From Plantago ovata (Eukaryota; Streptophyta; Magnoliopsida; Lamiales; Plantaginaceae), in assembly GCA_028274465.1 (NCBI GenBank), contig CM051456.1:70480753-70544752 (forward strand): a stretch of 64,000 nucleotides of DNA. Reading direction: 5' to 3'. The position numbers were made by a program, and so were the translations under genes. Positions 11,493 through 22,910 of the stretch are shown piece by piece (within the stretch, counting starts at the first letter, position 1; each line of letters starts with the position of its first letter). The notes under the pieces were generated by a model. That model worked only from the letters and a program-made list of their open reading frames with translations. It did no database searches and had not been told where the DNA came from.

Positions 11493-13487
11493 ATGTCGGG
11501 ACCCAATAGCACAGACCTACTGCACCCGGAGGCCAATCCCACTTTAGGTCTCCTTTTTTATTTTTTTCTTGGTTCTTGCTTTTCTAATTGTGTATGATAA
11601 AGAAAGATTCAATTTTTATTTTGATGGGGTTGGTTTTGCAGAATCAAAGCTCTTAGTTTGCAAGAAAAACACCTTGCCGGAAAACCCAGTTCAAAGGCCA
11701 CCCATGTTTCCTGTTCGCAAGAGCCAAGATATCTTTGTTAGTCACTAAATTATTATGATTCTTTGTTTTTAGTTTTTTTTACCCTTGTGTGTGTGTTTGT
11801 TTATTCAATTTCATTTGCTGAAAATATATATAGTGGTGCTCTACTGCTATGTGCCTTTGTTGCCTCCTTGGTGATTTATTTTCTTGTGATGTGAATATGC
11901 TTGTGTTGGAAATTATTGAAGATTTAGGTCGCTGAAACTTAGCAATGGCGATTTTTTTGTAGAATATAAGACAGAGATGCTTTTTTAAAAATAAAATAAA
12001 ATTAGTAGTAGTATGTTAAGAATGATTGAACCAGTACGAAACGGATGTGGAAAAGGGTTCCATAAGTATTACGAACACTAAGGCTAGATCATTTTTTCTG
12101 TTAAATTTTGTTCCATATGTACAATTGAAATTTACGTTACTTGCGGGGTGATATTGTTTTTGAGAAATTTTTGTTAGCTCCCTGTTTTGGGATAATTCCT
12201 TGTTATTTGACCTGATTATTCAACTTTTGTGCAAGTCCACATTAGTTTCTTCTTCGTTTATTTTAGGTTACAGGATTTATTTTTGTTTAAGTTCTTTATA
12301 GGTCTAAGTTTAACATTTACTTTGTTTCTGGTAATCAAGAAATGAGTTAATTTCACAATCTGAGATTCTGAGTGGTATAATTTTGTTCAATAATGTGACC
12401 TTTTTTATATGATGCTCATTACAAGTTAGATTCTTATGTTGTCAAGGTATACTATGTTATACTGTATCATTAGAAGATGCAGTCCCAAGTTCATAATTCT
12501 GCTTATCTCAAGTTGTGGTAATATTTGGTTCTGTGATTTTACTTTTGGTGCTATGAGTCTGTAACTTATATTTGAATTAAACTGAATTTGTTATTGCTTC
12601 TTTGTATTTCTAGCCTATCTTGTTAGCTGCAATCTCTAGATTAGTTAATGGTGGCTTAAATTCAATTGAACATGCTACAAATGTGTCCATGCTCTCAAGT
12701 CCTTCCTAAGACTGAGAGTGGTGTTCATTCTGTTAAGCTTCAGAATTATTTGATTACTCGACATCTGCTTGTAGTGCTAGGAAAAGTGAAGGATTTCTTA
12801 GGTGTCATGGCAGAATCGAATAAGAAGCTGATGGCTGAGGCAAAGGTATGAATCAAGTCCTGATTTTAGCTCTTAAGCCTCTATTTATCAATTAGTTCTT
12901 GAACCAAGTCTTATTTAACTCCTGACAAATTGCAGAACAATCCTGATAGTTACGATATTGAAGTACTCAATGGAAAAGAATCTGAATACATTGAAATGGT
13001 AATCATCAAGTTTATTATTAAACTCATTAATTTTCTTTTAGTTATTGAAATATGGAGTGCATTAAAATCCCCATGACCAACCCACACCCTTGGATAATTA
13101 TGGACGTAACCCTGCTAATTGCCATAACATGGCATTTGTTGGTTTTCAAAATACAAACTTTCAAAGGAGAAGAAAATACAGAATATTATGTTCATATTGA
13201 TTTAATAGTACATGTATCCACAGGATTTGATGCTGGGTATTGCTGATCTTCATACACCGGAGGCTGTTGCTGCTGCAAAATCTGCATTAGCCGGTAATCC
13301 ACCAGCATTTCCATTCGCCGAAAGTAGCAGTGGGTCAGAAACTGACGATAGCAGCGATGAAGAAGATGACAATGGTGAGGATGAAGCTCCCTCAAAATCT
13401 GGGGCAGATGATGTTGAAAAAGATTCATAAAAGGCATCAAAGAAACAAAACCCAAAAAAGCGATCTAGGATCATTGAGCTGCCTTAG
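11493..13487 (+). pseudogene. NOPCHAP1-like gene copy R2, splice-donor and nonsense mutations
   Basis: Exons by homology: 11493-11547, 11642-11728, 12775-12845, 12936-12998 and 13224-13487. The donor after exon 2 reads CAAG|ATATC at 11729-11730 where R1 and R3 have CAAG|GTATC, so this intron should not be removed normally. In exon 5 TAT became TAA (13428-13430), cutting the protein after residue 160 and removing the basic tail; the ancestral stop is 13485-13487. There is also E>K in the AAAES stretch. Two independent lesions make loss of function likely. Confidence 0.7.
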
Positions 13488-14367
13488 GAAGCAACTGCAT
13501 CAGACATTAAATTGTTATGCAATTATATTCTCCTTGTGTATTTTTTATATCCCTATGTCTAAATGTTGTGTTTCTTATTCAAGTGTAGTTGTGACTTGTG
13601 AGTGATGCATGTTAATCCTTGAAGTAAGCATATCATAATTTGAAAATGATGCCGCTTATAAACAGAATGGTGATTAGATGCATATGGTGCCCATTCTCTG
13701 TATAGTTAGAGTAGCAAATTGGATCACCATCCGAATGTGACTACGATTGAGCTTTTGCGTAAAACTAACATCAACACGCATAGTTGATACTGGGTCCAAT
13801 ATATGTTTTTGCAGCTTATACCTGTAAAAATGGGTTGATAAAAAAAATCAAATGTTCTAATGCAAAAAGCAGTTCGCTATACAACCTAATCTGAATGGCA
13901 CACATGCTCCGGTGCATCAAAATTGTTAGGAAATTTGTATAGTATTAGTGTAGGGGTAATTGTAATATTTTCTGTTTCAAAAAAAAAAAAAAAAAAAACT
14001 CTCACCGTTTCATAACAACAGTTGCACCATTTTGGACATCTGATTTGATTAGAGTTGGATTTTCATTGGTTATAATAATCCTCATTAAAAACTATAATCA
14101 AACCTCACGATTAATATAAATATCAATATAAATATAAATCAGTAATTAACTTATCTCCAATTACTTTATATATCTCTCACATGAGTTATAATATAGTATT
14201 GATTCAATATAATTTTGAGTAAACTTTGGGAGATTTTGACTAACCTGTATAAATTAGCCTAATATAGGGAATTAGAGAAAGAACGTCTACTAACATTAAT
14301 GGGCCAGAAGGCCCTAAACTTTAGAAGTATAAAAATTAAGCCGCGAAGTTATCCTATAGCGAGCTTA

Positions 14368-15583
14368 CACTACAAGAAAACAGCATTTTAGCCACCACTT
14401 TTAGCAACCGATCGATCGGTTGCTAATTTTAGCAACCGATCGGTCTTTTAGCGACGGATGGGAGCCATTAGCGACGGATAATGAAAAACGTGGAAATATT
14501 CCCTTAGAGCGTCCGTTTTTCAGCGACGGATGGATGATCCGTCGCTAATTAGCGACGGATGGACCCATCCGTCGCTATTTTCGCAACGGATGATAAAATC
14601 CGTCGCCGGTTTTTAAGTTTTTTCTCTTTTTTTTTGTCGGTCAACATTATTAGCGACGGATGGTTATCGGTCGCTAATTTAGCAACCGATCGCTAATTTA
14701 GCGACGGATGGTGATCCGTCGCTAACTTTTCTTTATCATCGTCTTCCTCACGCCCGGCGGACAGAAAACACACACACACGCACATCTCTTCTCTCGCGGC
14801 AGATACTCCTCCTCCCCTATTTTCTTCATTTCTTCACCATTTCAATCAATCTTATAGTCATTTCGAAGCTCTTCCATCAAGGAACAAGTGTAGCTATTCA
14901 ATTGCGTGAGTATTTCCCCATTTCTTCCGCAATCAAAGGTATATATTTCGAACCCTAACTTGTCTAAATTTTAGTATTCTTCATTTTTTTTTCAATTCAT
15001 TGAATTGTATGCATTCTACTAGTATATATCATGTTGTGTAGCTCAAATTAGGGGGGATGAACAAGTTTTAGTTGGTGAATTGATAGATTTGGTATGAATT
15101 GGGTATTTTATAGTTTAGTTCGAGTATGTTTGGTATTTTAATTGAGTTGGATTTGGATTACGTAGTTAGTTTTGTTCAATTAGTGTAGTTTTGTTTCGGA
15201 TATACTAATTACTAATTAGATTTGGAAATTGTATAAGTATAATGGAAATATGAGGAAATTATTGTGTATTGTAAGTAGTTATAATAATGGAAATTGTATA
15301 ATTATAATGGAAGTATAGATAAATATATGTAATTATAGTATATTGTAAGTAGTTATTATAATGAAAATTGTATAAAAGTCAACCTCATTTTCCGTCGCTA
15401 ATCCGTCGACAAATTCGCGACGCAAAACTCATCGGTCGCTAATTCGCTAGCGACTAACGGTTTAGCGACGACGAATTTATCCGTCGCTAAAAATACCGAT
15501 CGGTCGCTAGCGAATATTAGCGACCGATCGGCCTTCTTTAGCGACGGATTGTTCCGTCGCTAAAGTCGCTCTTCCTTGTAGTG
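14368..15583. mobile_element. Non-autonomous CACTA transposon, copy in R3
   Basis: At 1216 bp this is the longest copy, with termini CACTACAAG and CTTGTAGTG and the TTA duplication (14365-14367 and 15584-15586). It retains the stretch CTTCCTCACGCCCGGCGG that R1 and R2 have partly lost, so it is closest to the ancestral insertion. It ends 879 bp before the start codon of the intact gene copy. Confidence 0.9.
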
Positions 15584-16462
15584 TTAATAAGGAAAGTCGA
15601 AATTACTAATCCGTATTAAACTTGGATCCAATACTTTATTATTCTACCATTGTTGTATAAATAGAACCGCTTTTATAGGAAAATTACATATTTGGTCCCC
15701 TAACTAGACGCTCCACGCAAATACGGTGTCAAATGATTTTAAAAAATGCAAATACAGTCCCCCACACTCCGATACACGAATTAGATTGTACTACGTAATT
15801 GTTAGTCTAGTAGGGTGTATTCTGATATTAGGGACACTATTAAAAAGTTATGGACCCTAATTCACGAACTAACATATCTAATTCTTAATAATGCATTAAT
15901 AACATTTTGAAATCTATAGTTCCGAGATCGAGCAAAGAGCTTCCCCTTTCTGTCGACTTAGCTGACCAAGTGCTAAAGCCCAGACCTAGATTACATAATT
16001 CGAAAGCGGAAGCAAATTTGAAAGCAATACCGATAATTCACAAAAATTAAAAAATCAGGGATTATAGTATTTTTGGGCTTATTTTAATTGGGTCTGGATT
16101 CAACTACTGGGCCTTTAAAATCCAGTAACAAAATGAAACCGTGGCAGTCAACTTCTTCTCATCTCTCTTTCTCACGTCTCAGAGCGCACATCACATCTTC
16201 TTCTCTATTTTCCTTGAAATACTTAAAATACGAATTACATATTCGTAAGTCACGAACGTAAGATACTTAAAGTGTGCCAATATGCATGTTTCGCTTTGGA
16301 TTAGTCAGAGCGTGAACTTAACGGGACGCGTTGGTCTGTTCCGGAGAATTATCTGACCTAGGCCAGACCCCAGGAGACAGAGCAAACTTTTCATTTAGTA
16401 GACAAACTAATTTGAGCAGCTCGTTTATCAGTCTTCGCCGGAAATACATACACGGCCGGAAG
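15584..16462 (+). promoter_or_regulatory. Presumed promoter and 5' leader of the NOPCHAP1-like gene
   Basis: Non-coding DNA between the CACTA end and the start codon; the same region lies at 5678-6556 and 10614-11492 in the other units. A CT-rich stretch (CTTCTTCTCATCTCTCTTTCTC, about 16150-16210, interrupted by GC-richer bases) looks like a plant 5' leader. I cannot fix a TATA box or start site. No other gene is seen here. Confidence 0.4.
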
Positions 16463-18457
16463 ATGTCGGGACCCAATAGCACAGACCTACTGCACCCGGA
16501 GGCCAATCCCACTTTAGGTCTCCTTTTTTATTTTTTTCTTGGTTCTTGCTTTTCTAATTGTGTATGATAAAGAAAGATTCAATTTTTATTTTGATGGGGT
16601 TGGTTTTGCAGAATCAAAGCTCTTAGTTTGCAAGAAAAACACCTTGCCGGAAAACCCAGTTCAAAGGCCACCCATGTTTCCTGTTCGCAAGAGCCAAGGT
16701 ATCTTTGTTAGTCACTAAATTATTATGATTCTTTGTTTTTAGTTTTTTTTACCCTTGTGTGTGTGTTTGTTTATTCAATTTCATTTGCTGAAAATATATA
16801 TAGTGGTGCTCTACTGCTATGTGCCTTTGTTGTCTCCTTGGTGATTTATTTTCTTGTGATGTGAATATGCTTGTGTTGGAAATTATTGAAGATTTAGCTC
16901 GCTGAAAATTAGCAATGGTGATTTTTTTGTAGAATATAAGACAGAGATGCTTTTTTAAAAATAAAATAAAATTAGTAGTAGTATGTTAAGAATGATTGAA
17001 CCAGTACGAAACGGATGTGAAAAAGGGTTCCATAAGTATTACGAACACTAAGGCTAGATCATTTTTTCTGTTAAATTTTGTTCCATATGTACAATTGAAA
17101 TTTACGTTACTTGTGGGGTGATATTGTTTTTGAGAAATTTTTGTTAGCTCCCTGTTTTGGGATAATTCCTTGTTATTTGACCTGATTATTCAACTTTTGT
17201 GCAAGTCCACATTAGTTTCTTCTTCGTTTATTTCAGGTTACAGGATTTATTTTTGTTTAAGTTCTTTATAGGTCTAAGTTTAACATTTACTTTGTTTCTG
17301 TCAATCAAGAAATGAGTTAATTTCACAATCTGAGATTCTGAGTGGTATAATTTTGTTCAATAATGTGACCTTTTTTATATGATGCTCATTACAAGTTAGA
17401 TTCTTATGTTGTCAAGGTATACTATGTTATACTGTATCATTAGAAGATGCAGTCCCAAGTTCATAATTCTGCTTATCTCAAGTTGTGGTAATATTTGGTT
17501 CTGTGATTTTACTTTTGGTGCTATGAGTCTGTAACTTATATTTGAATTAAACTGAATTTGTTACTGCTTCTTTGTATTTCTAGCCTATCTTGTTAGCTGC
17601 AATCTCTAGATTAGTTAATGGTGGCTTAAATTCAATTGAACATGCTACAAATGTGTCCATGCTCTCAAGTCTTGCCTAAGACTGAGAGTGGTGTTCATTC
17701 TGTTAAGCTTCAGAATTATTTGATTACTCGACATCTGCTTGTAGTGCTAGGAAAAGTGAAGGATTTCTTAGGTGTCATGGCAGAATCGAATAAGAAGCTG
17801 ATGGCTGAGGCAAAGGTATGAATCAAGTCCTGATTTTAGCTCTTAAGCCTCTATTTATCAATTAGTTCTTGAACCAAGTCTTATTTAACTCCTGACAAAT
17901 TGCAGAACAATCCTGATAGTTACGATATTGAAGTACTCAATGGAAAAGAATCCGAATACATTGAAATGGTAATCATCAAGTTTATTATTAAACTCATTAA
18001 TTTTCTTTTAGTTATTGAAATATGGAGTGCATTAAAATCCCCATGACCAACCCACACCCTTGGATAATTATGGACGTAACCCTGCTAATTGCCATAACAT
18101 GGCATTTGTTGGTTTTCAAAATACAAACTTTCAAAGGAGAAGAAAATACAGAATATTATGTTCATATTGATTTAATAGTACATGTATCCACAGGATTTGA
18201 TGCTGGGTATTGCTGATCTTCATACACCGGAGGCTGTTGCTGCTGCAGAATCTGCATTAGCCGGTAATCCACCAGCATTTCCATTCGCCGAAAGTAGCAG
18301 TGGGTCTGAAACTGACGATAGCAGCGATGAAGAAGATGACAATGGTGAGGATGAAGCTCCCTCAAAATCTGGGGCAGATGATGTTGAAAAAGATTCATAT
18401 AAGGCATCAAAGAAACAAAACCCAAAAAAGCGATCTAGGATCATTGAGCTGCCTTAG
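16463..18457 (+). CDS. NOPCHAP1-like protein (C12orf45/DUF4598 family), intact copy R3
   Basis: Five coding exons: 16463-16517, 16612-16698, 17745-17815, 17906-17968 and 18194-18457. All introns are GT-AG, total 540 nt, 179 aa. Residues 19-100 hold the conserved part: PENPVQRPP, then FLGVMAESNKKLMAEAK, then YDIEVLNGKESEYIEMDLML. This resembles animal NOPCHAP1, which ends its core with a similar VIQMDVAL stretch. Residues 126-147 are Ser/Asp/Glu-rich, and 163-174 (KKQNPKKRSR) look like a nuclear localisation signal. In human cells NOPCHAP1 links NOP58 to the R2TP/RUVBL1-RUVBL2 chaperone during box C/D snoRNP assembly. A nuclear role of that kind is inferred here, not shown. The family call is from memory of motifs, with moderate confidence. 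Confidence 0.65.
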
Positions 18458-18678
18458 GAAGCAACTGCATCAGACATTAAATTGTTATGCAATTATATTC
18501 TCCTTGTGTATTTTTTATATCCCTATGTCTAAATGTTGTGTTTCTTATTCAAGTGTAGTTGTGACTTGTGAGTGATGCATGTTAATCCTTGAAGTAAGCA
18601 TATCATAATTTGAAAATGATGCCGCTTATAAACAGAATGGTGATTAGATGCATATGGTGCCCATTCTCTGTATAGTTA

Positions 18679-19727
18679 GAGTAGCAAATTGGATCACCAT
18701 CCGAATGTGACTACGATTGAGCTTTTGCGTAAAACTAACATCAACACGCATAGTTGATACTGGGTCCAATATATGTTTTTGCAGCTTATACCTGTAAAAA
18801 TGGGTTGATAAAAAAAATCAAATGTTCTAATGCAAAAAGCAGTTCGCTATACAACCTAATCTGAATGGCACACATGCTCCGGTGCATCAAAATTGTTAGG
18901 AAATTTGTATAGTATTAGTGTAGGGGTAATTGTAATATTTTCTGTTTCAAAAAAAAAAAAAAAAAAAACTCTCACCGTTTCATAACAACAGTTGCACCAT
19001 TTTGGACATCTGATTTGATTAGAGTTGGATTTTCATTGGTTATAATAATCCTCATTAAAAACTATAATCAAACCTCACGATTAATATAAATATCAATATA
19101 AATATAAATCAGTAATTAACTTATCTCCAATTACTTTATATATCTCTCACATGAGTTATAATATAGTATTGGTTCAATATAATTTTGAGTAAACTTTGGG
19201 AGATTTTGACTAACCTGTATAAATTAGCCTAATATAGGGAATTAGAGAAAGAACGTCTACTAACATTAATGGGCCAGAAGGCCCTAAACTTTAGAAGTAT
19301 AAAAATTAAGCCGCGAAGTTATCCTATAGCGAGCTTACACTACAAGAAAACAACATTTTAGCCACCACTTTTAGCAACCGATCGATCGGTTGCTAATTTT
19401 AGCAACCGATCGGTCTTTTAGCGACGGATGGGAGCCATTAGCGACGGATAATGAAAAACGTGGAAATATTCCCTTAGAGCGTCCGTTTTTCAGCGACGGA
19501 TGGATGATCCGTCGCTAATTAGCGACGGATGGACCCATCCGTAGCTATTTTCGCAACGGATGATAAAATCCGTCGCCGGTTTTTAAGTTTTTTCTCTTTT
19601 TTTTTGTCGGTCAACATTATTAGCGACGGATGGTTATCGGTCGCTAATTTAGCAACCGATCGCTAATTTAGCGACGGATGGTGATCCGTCGCTAAATTAG
19701 CAACCGATCGCTAATTTAGCGACGGAT
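18679..19727 (+). repeat. Truncated tandem unit R4
   Basis: Matches the first 1.05 kb of R1-R3 and stops inside the CACTA element, so it has no gene. Just before the break the string ATTAGCAACCGATCGCTAAT is present twice, about 45 bp apart, where other units have it once. That suggests repair slippage at the breakpoint. Confidence 0.85.
19338..19727. mobile_element. CACTA element, left end only (R4)
   Basis: Left terminus CACTACAAG with the TTA duplication before it, followed by the subterminal repeats. It breaks off at about 19727 in a subterminal repeat; the right end is absent. Confidence 0.85.
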
Positions 19728-20029
19728 CACTGAGATCCTTTATCTCACACTCTTTCTGTTTTCAAAATTCCTTCCTTGTAGAGTTGGTTGAAGAACATCA
19801 AGTCTAGGCGTCCAGCGACTGAGAGGGGTTTGGGAGCTCGGGGAATTTTATTTGCTAGAATAAGGAGAAAAACTCGTTCATCTTCACTGTTTGTTCGTTT
19901 TAAAATTGACATTGAGTTTAGTTACCGTTATCACTGTTCTACTTTAAATTTGTAAGCTCATCATTTATTGAAGATCGTTATTTTCGAATTTCAAAATTTA
20001 CTTTTATTTCAAGAAATTATTTTATTTAG
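19728..20029. other. Unassigned spacer after the tandem array
   Basis: About 300 bp without a convincing ORF. Nothing in it matches the tandem unit, the Athila-like elements or the Sirevirus-like elements of this window. A short GC-richer patch (about 19800-19850, GGGGTTTGGGAGCTCGGGG) sits in AT-rich DNA. I do not recognise it. Confidence 0.4.
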
Positions 20030-20260
20030 GGTCCATATCTTTTTAGGGGCCTCTTAGTGCTTCTAATAACAGAATAGGCCCCATTAGATTATCAATTACA
20101 TATTAGGCCACGAATTTGACTTTTGGTGAATTAAGAAGAACTAAATTAATGTAGAAATTTTGGATTCTTCAAGAACCAAACAAGCCTTAGATTTAAAATA
20201 AAAAAATTAAAAAACTAAAAAAAGAATTAAAAATTAAAAAAAAAAAAAGAAAAGTTTTGA
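20030..20260. repeat. Left arm of a foldback-like element
   Basis: Reverse-complement similarity to 29838-30117. Shared blocks include GGCCTAATATGTAATTG, ATCTAATGGG and GTTATTAG in the same order, at roughly 70-80% identity by eye. The inner end runs into an A-rich stretch that is mirrored by T-rich DNA in the right arm. The two arms enclose the palindromic cluster and the later Athila-A insertion. Confidence 0.6.
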
Positions 20261-20699
20261 CCGGAGCTCTGATTGCTCCGGTTAGAGCACAGCGGCTCCG
20301 ATCGGAGCGTGTCGACTGCTCCGATCGGAGCCAGAAAGGCTTCGTTCAGAGCGTTTCTGCTCTTATCGGAGCTCTGACTGCGCCGGTTAGAGCACAGCGG
20401 CTCCGATCGGAGCAGTCGACTGCGGAGCATTTCATCGGAGCAATTAATGCTCTGATCGGAGCATGAGTGCTCCGATCGGAGCAGCACGGCTCCGATCGGA
20501 GCCAGAAAGGCTCCGCTCGGAGCATTTCTGCTCCGATCGGAGTAGTTAATGCTCCAATCGGAGCAGCACGACTCTGATCGGAGCCAGAAAGGCTCGCTCG
20601 GAGTGTTTCTGCTCCGATCGGAGCATCTGAGCAGAAATGCTCCAATCGGAGCAGCAGTTGCTGCTCCGATTGGAGTTGTCTGGGCGGAGCTGAGCTCCG
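20261..20699. repeat. GC-rich palindromic minisatellite
   Basis: About 440 bp of irregular repeats around the perfect 14-bp palindrome GCTCCGATCGGAGC, at least six exact copies with many variants, spaced by strings such as CAGAAAGG and AGCATTTCTG. It is far more GC-rich than its surroundings. Open frames across it are low-complexity by-products of the repeat. It forms the core between the two inverted arms. Confidence 0.85.
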
Positions 20700-20704
20700 C
20701 CCTG

Positions 20705-21922
20705 TGATGATGTCGTTTTTCACCAATTAAATTTGTTTAAAAGCCTAAGAACACTTATCACTACACAAAGTAGAGTGCAATGGCAAGTTGTCCCCGAGTG
20801 TCGTTCTCTCGGGACCTAACGTGGCTTTGCTTGAGGTTTTTGCTAGTAATTTCAGTCAACGAGTTCAAATGTTTATAGAATCGTTTTTCTTTGAACCAAG
20901 CAACGAGAAATCAGATTGCTGTAATCAAGTTTAGAAAACGGTTGGTGGTAGAAATCGAATACACATGCATGGGTTACGAATATGCTCACAAGTTCAATGC
21001 GTAAAACCTTCGATCAAGTCTGCTAAGCAACTCGTCTAGGTAACTTTCAAGACACACATCATAAAAGACCACTATCAATACTTTAGAGGTGCTTGTCACT
21101 AACACATTTATCTAGCATGCTGCAAATCTCTAACATACAATCCTATAGCTTTCATTGACCAAGAGTTTGTCACTATACTCAATTCGAATATATTTTATAG
21201 GCAACTAAGAATCATATGAAGGAATTTGCAGCAAGATTGAATCACAATCTCATGTAAGCATAAACATAACCCATAGCATCATGCATATTCTACATTCTAC
21301 CACCAACACAAAAGATTTAGCTACTCATATTCATCAACATAGACATCAATTCATATGAATAATAATCAGAATACATCATATCAAACTACAAGACAAGAGA
21401 GTGATACAAGTTACCACCAAAGCTGTCACTAATCGGTGGAAAGCAAAGAAAACCTCTCCGTAGATGATTACAAAGGACGAATTCCAATCAAAATCTTGAA
21501 TCCCAAGCTAAAATACAATGTAATCTGAGTTTTCTCTGAGTTTTAGGGCTTAGGAGCTCTCCAAAACGAAGCTACAGTTCAAAAGATATTCAAAAAATGA
21601 CTAAAGATCAGATCTAAGAAGGAAAATCTGAAAACGTAACCGCTGCCAAGCGGACCGCTTGGAGAATCCAGGTGGAGCGCTTGGCAAGCGAAGCGCTTTG
21701 GCACTCCAAGCCATGGAGATTGGGGAACTTCAACGGGGCCATCTTTTCCATAAAAAAGGCTCGTTTTTAGCTCCAAAAACGCCGTTTCGTACCTAAGTGC
21801 CTGAAAATGCAGAAAACACAAAACGTGACACTATTCTACAAAACTAACCAAAAAACAAGGCTAAAAGATAGCAAAAGAAGGTAAAAAAAGACAAGATGAA
21901 CGCGTCAAAAATACGTTCATCA
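20705..21922 (-). repeat. 3' LTR of Athila-A
   Basis: Minus-strand LTR from TGATGAACG (21922) to CATCATCA (20705). It is 1218 bp, against 1408 bp for the 5' LTR. The difference is a single deletion of about 190 bp after GGCACTCCAAG that removes most of the palindromic cluster; short CAAG repeats flank the missing piece. A purine-rich tract GGTTTGGGGAG adjoins it on the internal side (about 21923-21940). Confidence 0.85.
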
Positions 21923-22129
21923 AACTCCCCAAACCAAACCTTTGCTTGTCCTCAAGCAACAAACTATCCTAAATGCAACACAAAAGGAGTTCATGCCAAG
22001 CAAAGTGAACTAATATATTGAATCTACCAAATGCTTATGAACAAAACCAAATGAGCATGACATGCAAATAGGTTGAAGTATGCCTCGATTGCGAATATAC
22101 ACATTCTCAAGTGCACTTGGTTAAACAAA

Positions 22130-22910
22130 GGAGTCTCACGTAACATCTTCTACCTGGACCTGGTCAGTGACGACACAATGATGCAGGTTATCATACTACA
22201 ATTGCTCCGTGCCTATGAAACCGAGGGCTTACTACTGTTCACCAAGCGAGACTTTTCCTCAAGAGAGGGCGAACCAATACTGGCTCTCATCAAACGAAGG
22301 AGGGTTCCCTTAGAAAGATAACACTCCCCTATTCTACCCAGACTCTCAAGAATGAGCCTCTTTCAACCACTTCTTGAATAGCAAGACGAGGGTGGTCAAG
22401 AACAGGCCTTGGACAAAGGCGACACGAAACGAAAGATAGAATTTACAACTCGACACTTCACAAGGACAAAATATTTACATGACACTTGACACTACGAGAC
22501 TGCTTTTGGCTTGCAACGACCCTTCTTTTGCTTTTGGGTCTTATTCTTTATTTTCTTTTTTTTTTTTTTTTTTATTTTCTTTTCTCTTTCTTTTTTTTTT
22601 TTTAATATTTCTTTTTCTTCCTTCTTCTTTTCCTTGTTTTTTATATAAAGGGGCAAGCAGCAGTACTATGTGTCAAAAACATCTCCACAAACCTATTCGA
22701 AAGAATAGGTTTGAGCACAAAGACGAAAAGAAAAAGGAAAGACTCTTTTACTAAGACACCTTCCCAAACCTATTCGAAAGAATAGGTTGGGACACAAAAC
22801 AAAAAGAAAAAGAAAAAAGGAACTTTACAACGACTCAAAGACGAAAGACAAGATCAAATAAGGCAACCCCCTCCCCAAACCTATTCGATAGAATAGGTTT
22901 AATACAAGGA
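22130..22910 (-). other. Conserved 3' non-coding block of Athila-A: hairpins, purine tract, terminal box
   Basis: Read on the minus strand: three hairpins of the form CCTATTC-loop-GAATAGG (22877-22900, 22767-22790, 22690-22713), then a long A/G tract (about 22550-22640), then a conserved box containing CTGACCAGGTCCAGGTAGA (about 22140-22175). The same parts in the same order occur in Athila-B (58390-59060). No ORF here is convincing, so conservation points to an RNA or cis-acting role. Confidence 0.65.

Larger units (their letters stand above)
8772..13708 (+). repeat. Tandem unit R2 (4937 bp)
   Basis: Second full unit, same order as R1, with an A tract at about 9042-9060. Its CACTA copy lacks a short stretch after the left terminus (CATTTTAGCCAC) and about 20 bp in the centre that R3 keeps. 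The promoter and leader region is 10614-11492; I see no other gene in it. Confidence 0.9.
13709..18678 (+). repeat. Tandem unit R3 (4970 bp)
   Basis: Third full unit and the only one with an undamaged gene. It has an A tract at about 13979-13998 and the longest CACTA copy. Unit length differs from R1 and R2 only by small indels. Confidence 0.9.

Noticed and set aside
20261..20699. CRISPR-like array
   Set aside because: Repeats are self-complementary, irregular in spacing and lack unique spacers, and the DNA is nuclear plant sequence.
20227..20726. Ser/Cys/Arg- and Ala-rich open frames across the palindromic minisatellite
   Set aside because: Low-complexity translations of a repeat in several frames and both strands; no start context or homology.
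22479..22754. Phe-rich ORF resembling a membrane protein
   Set aside because: It is the translation of a T-rich tract that is the complement of the conserved purine tract of Athila-A.
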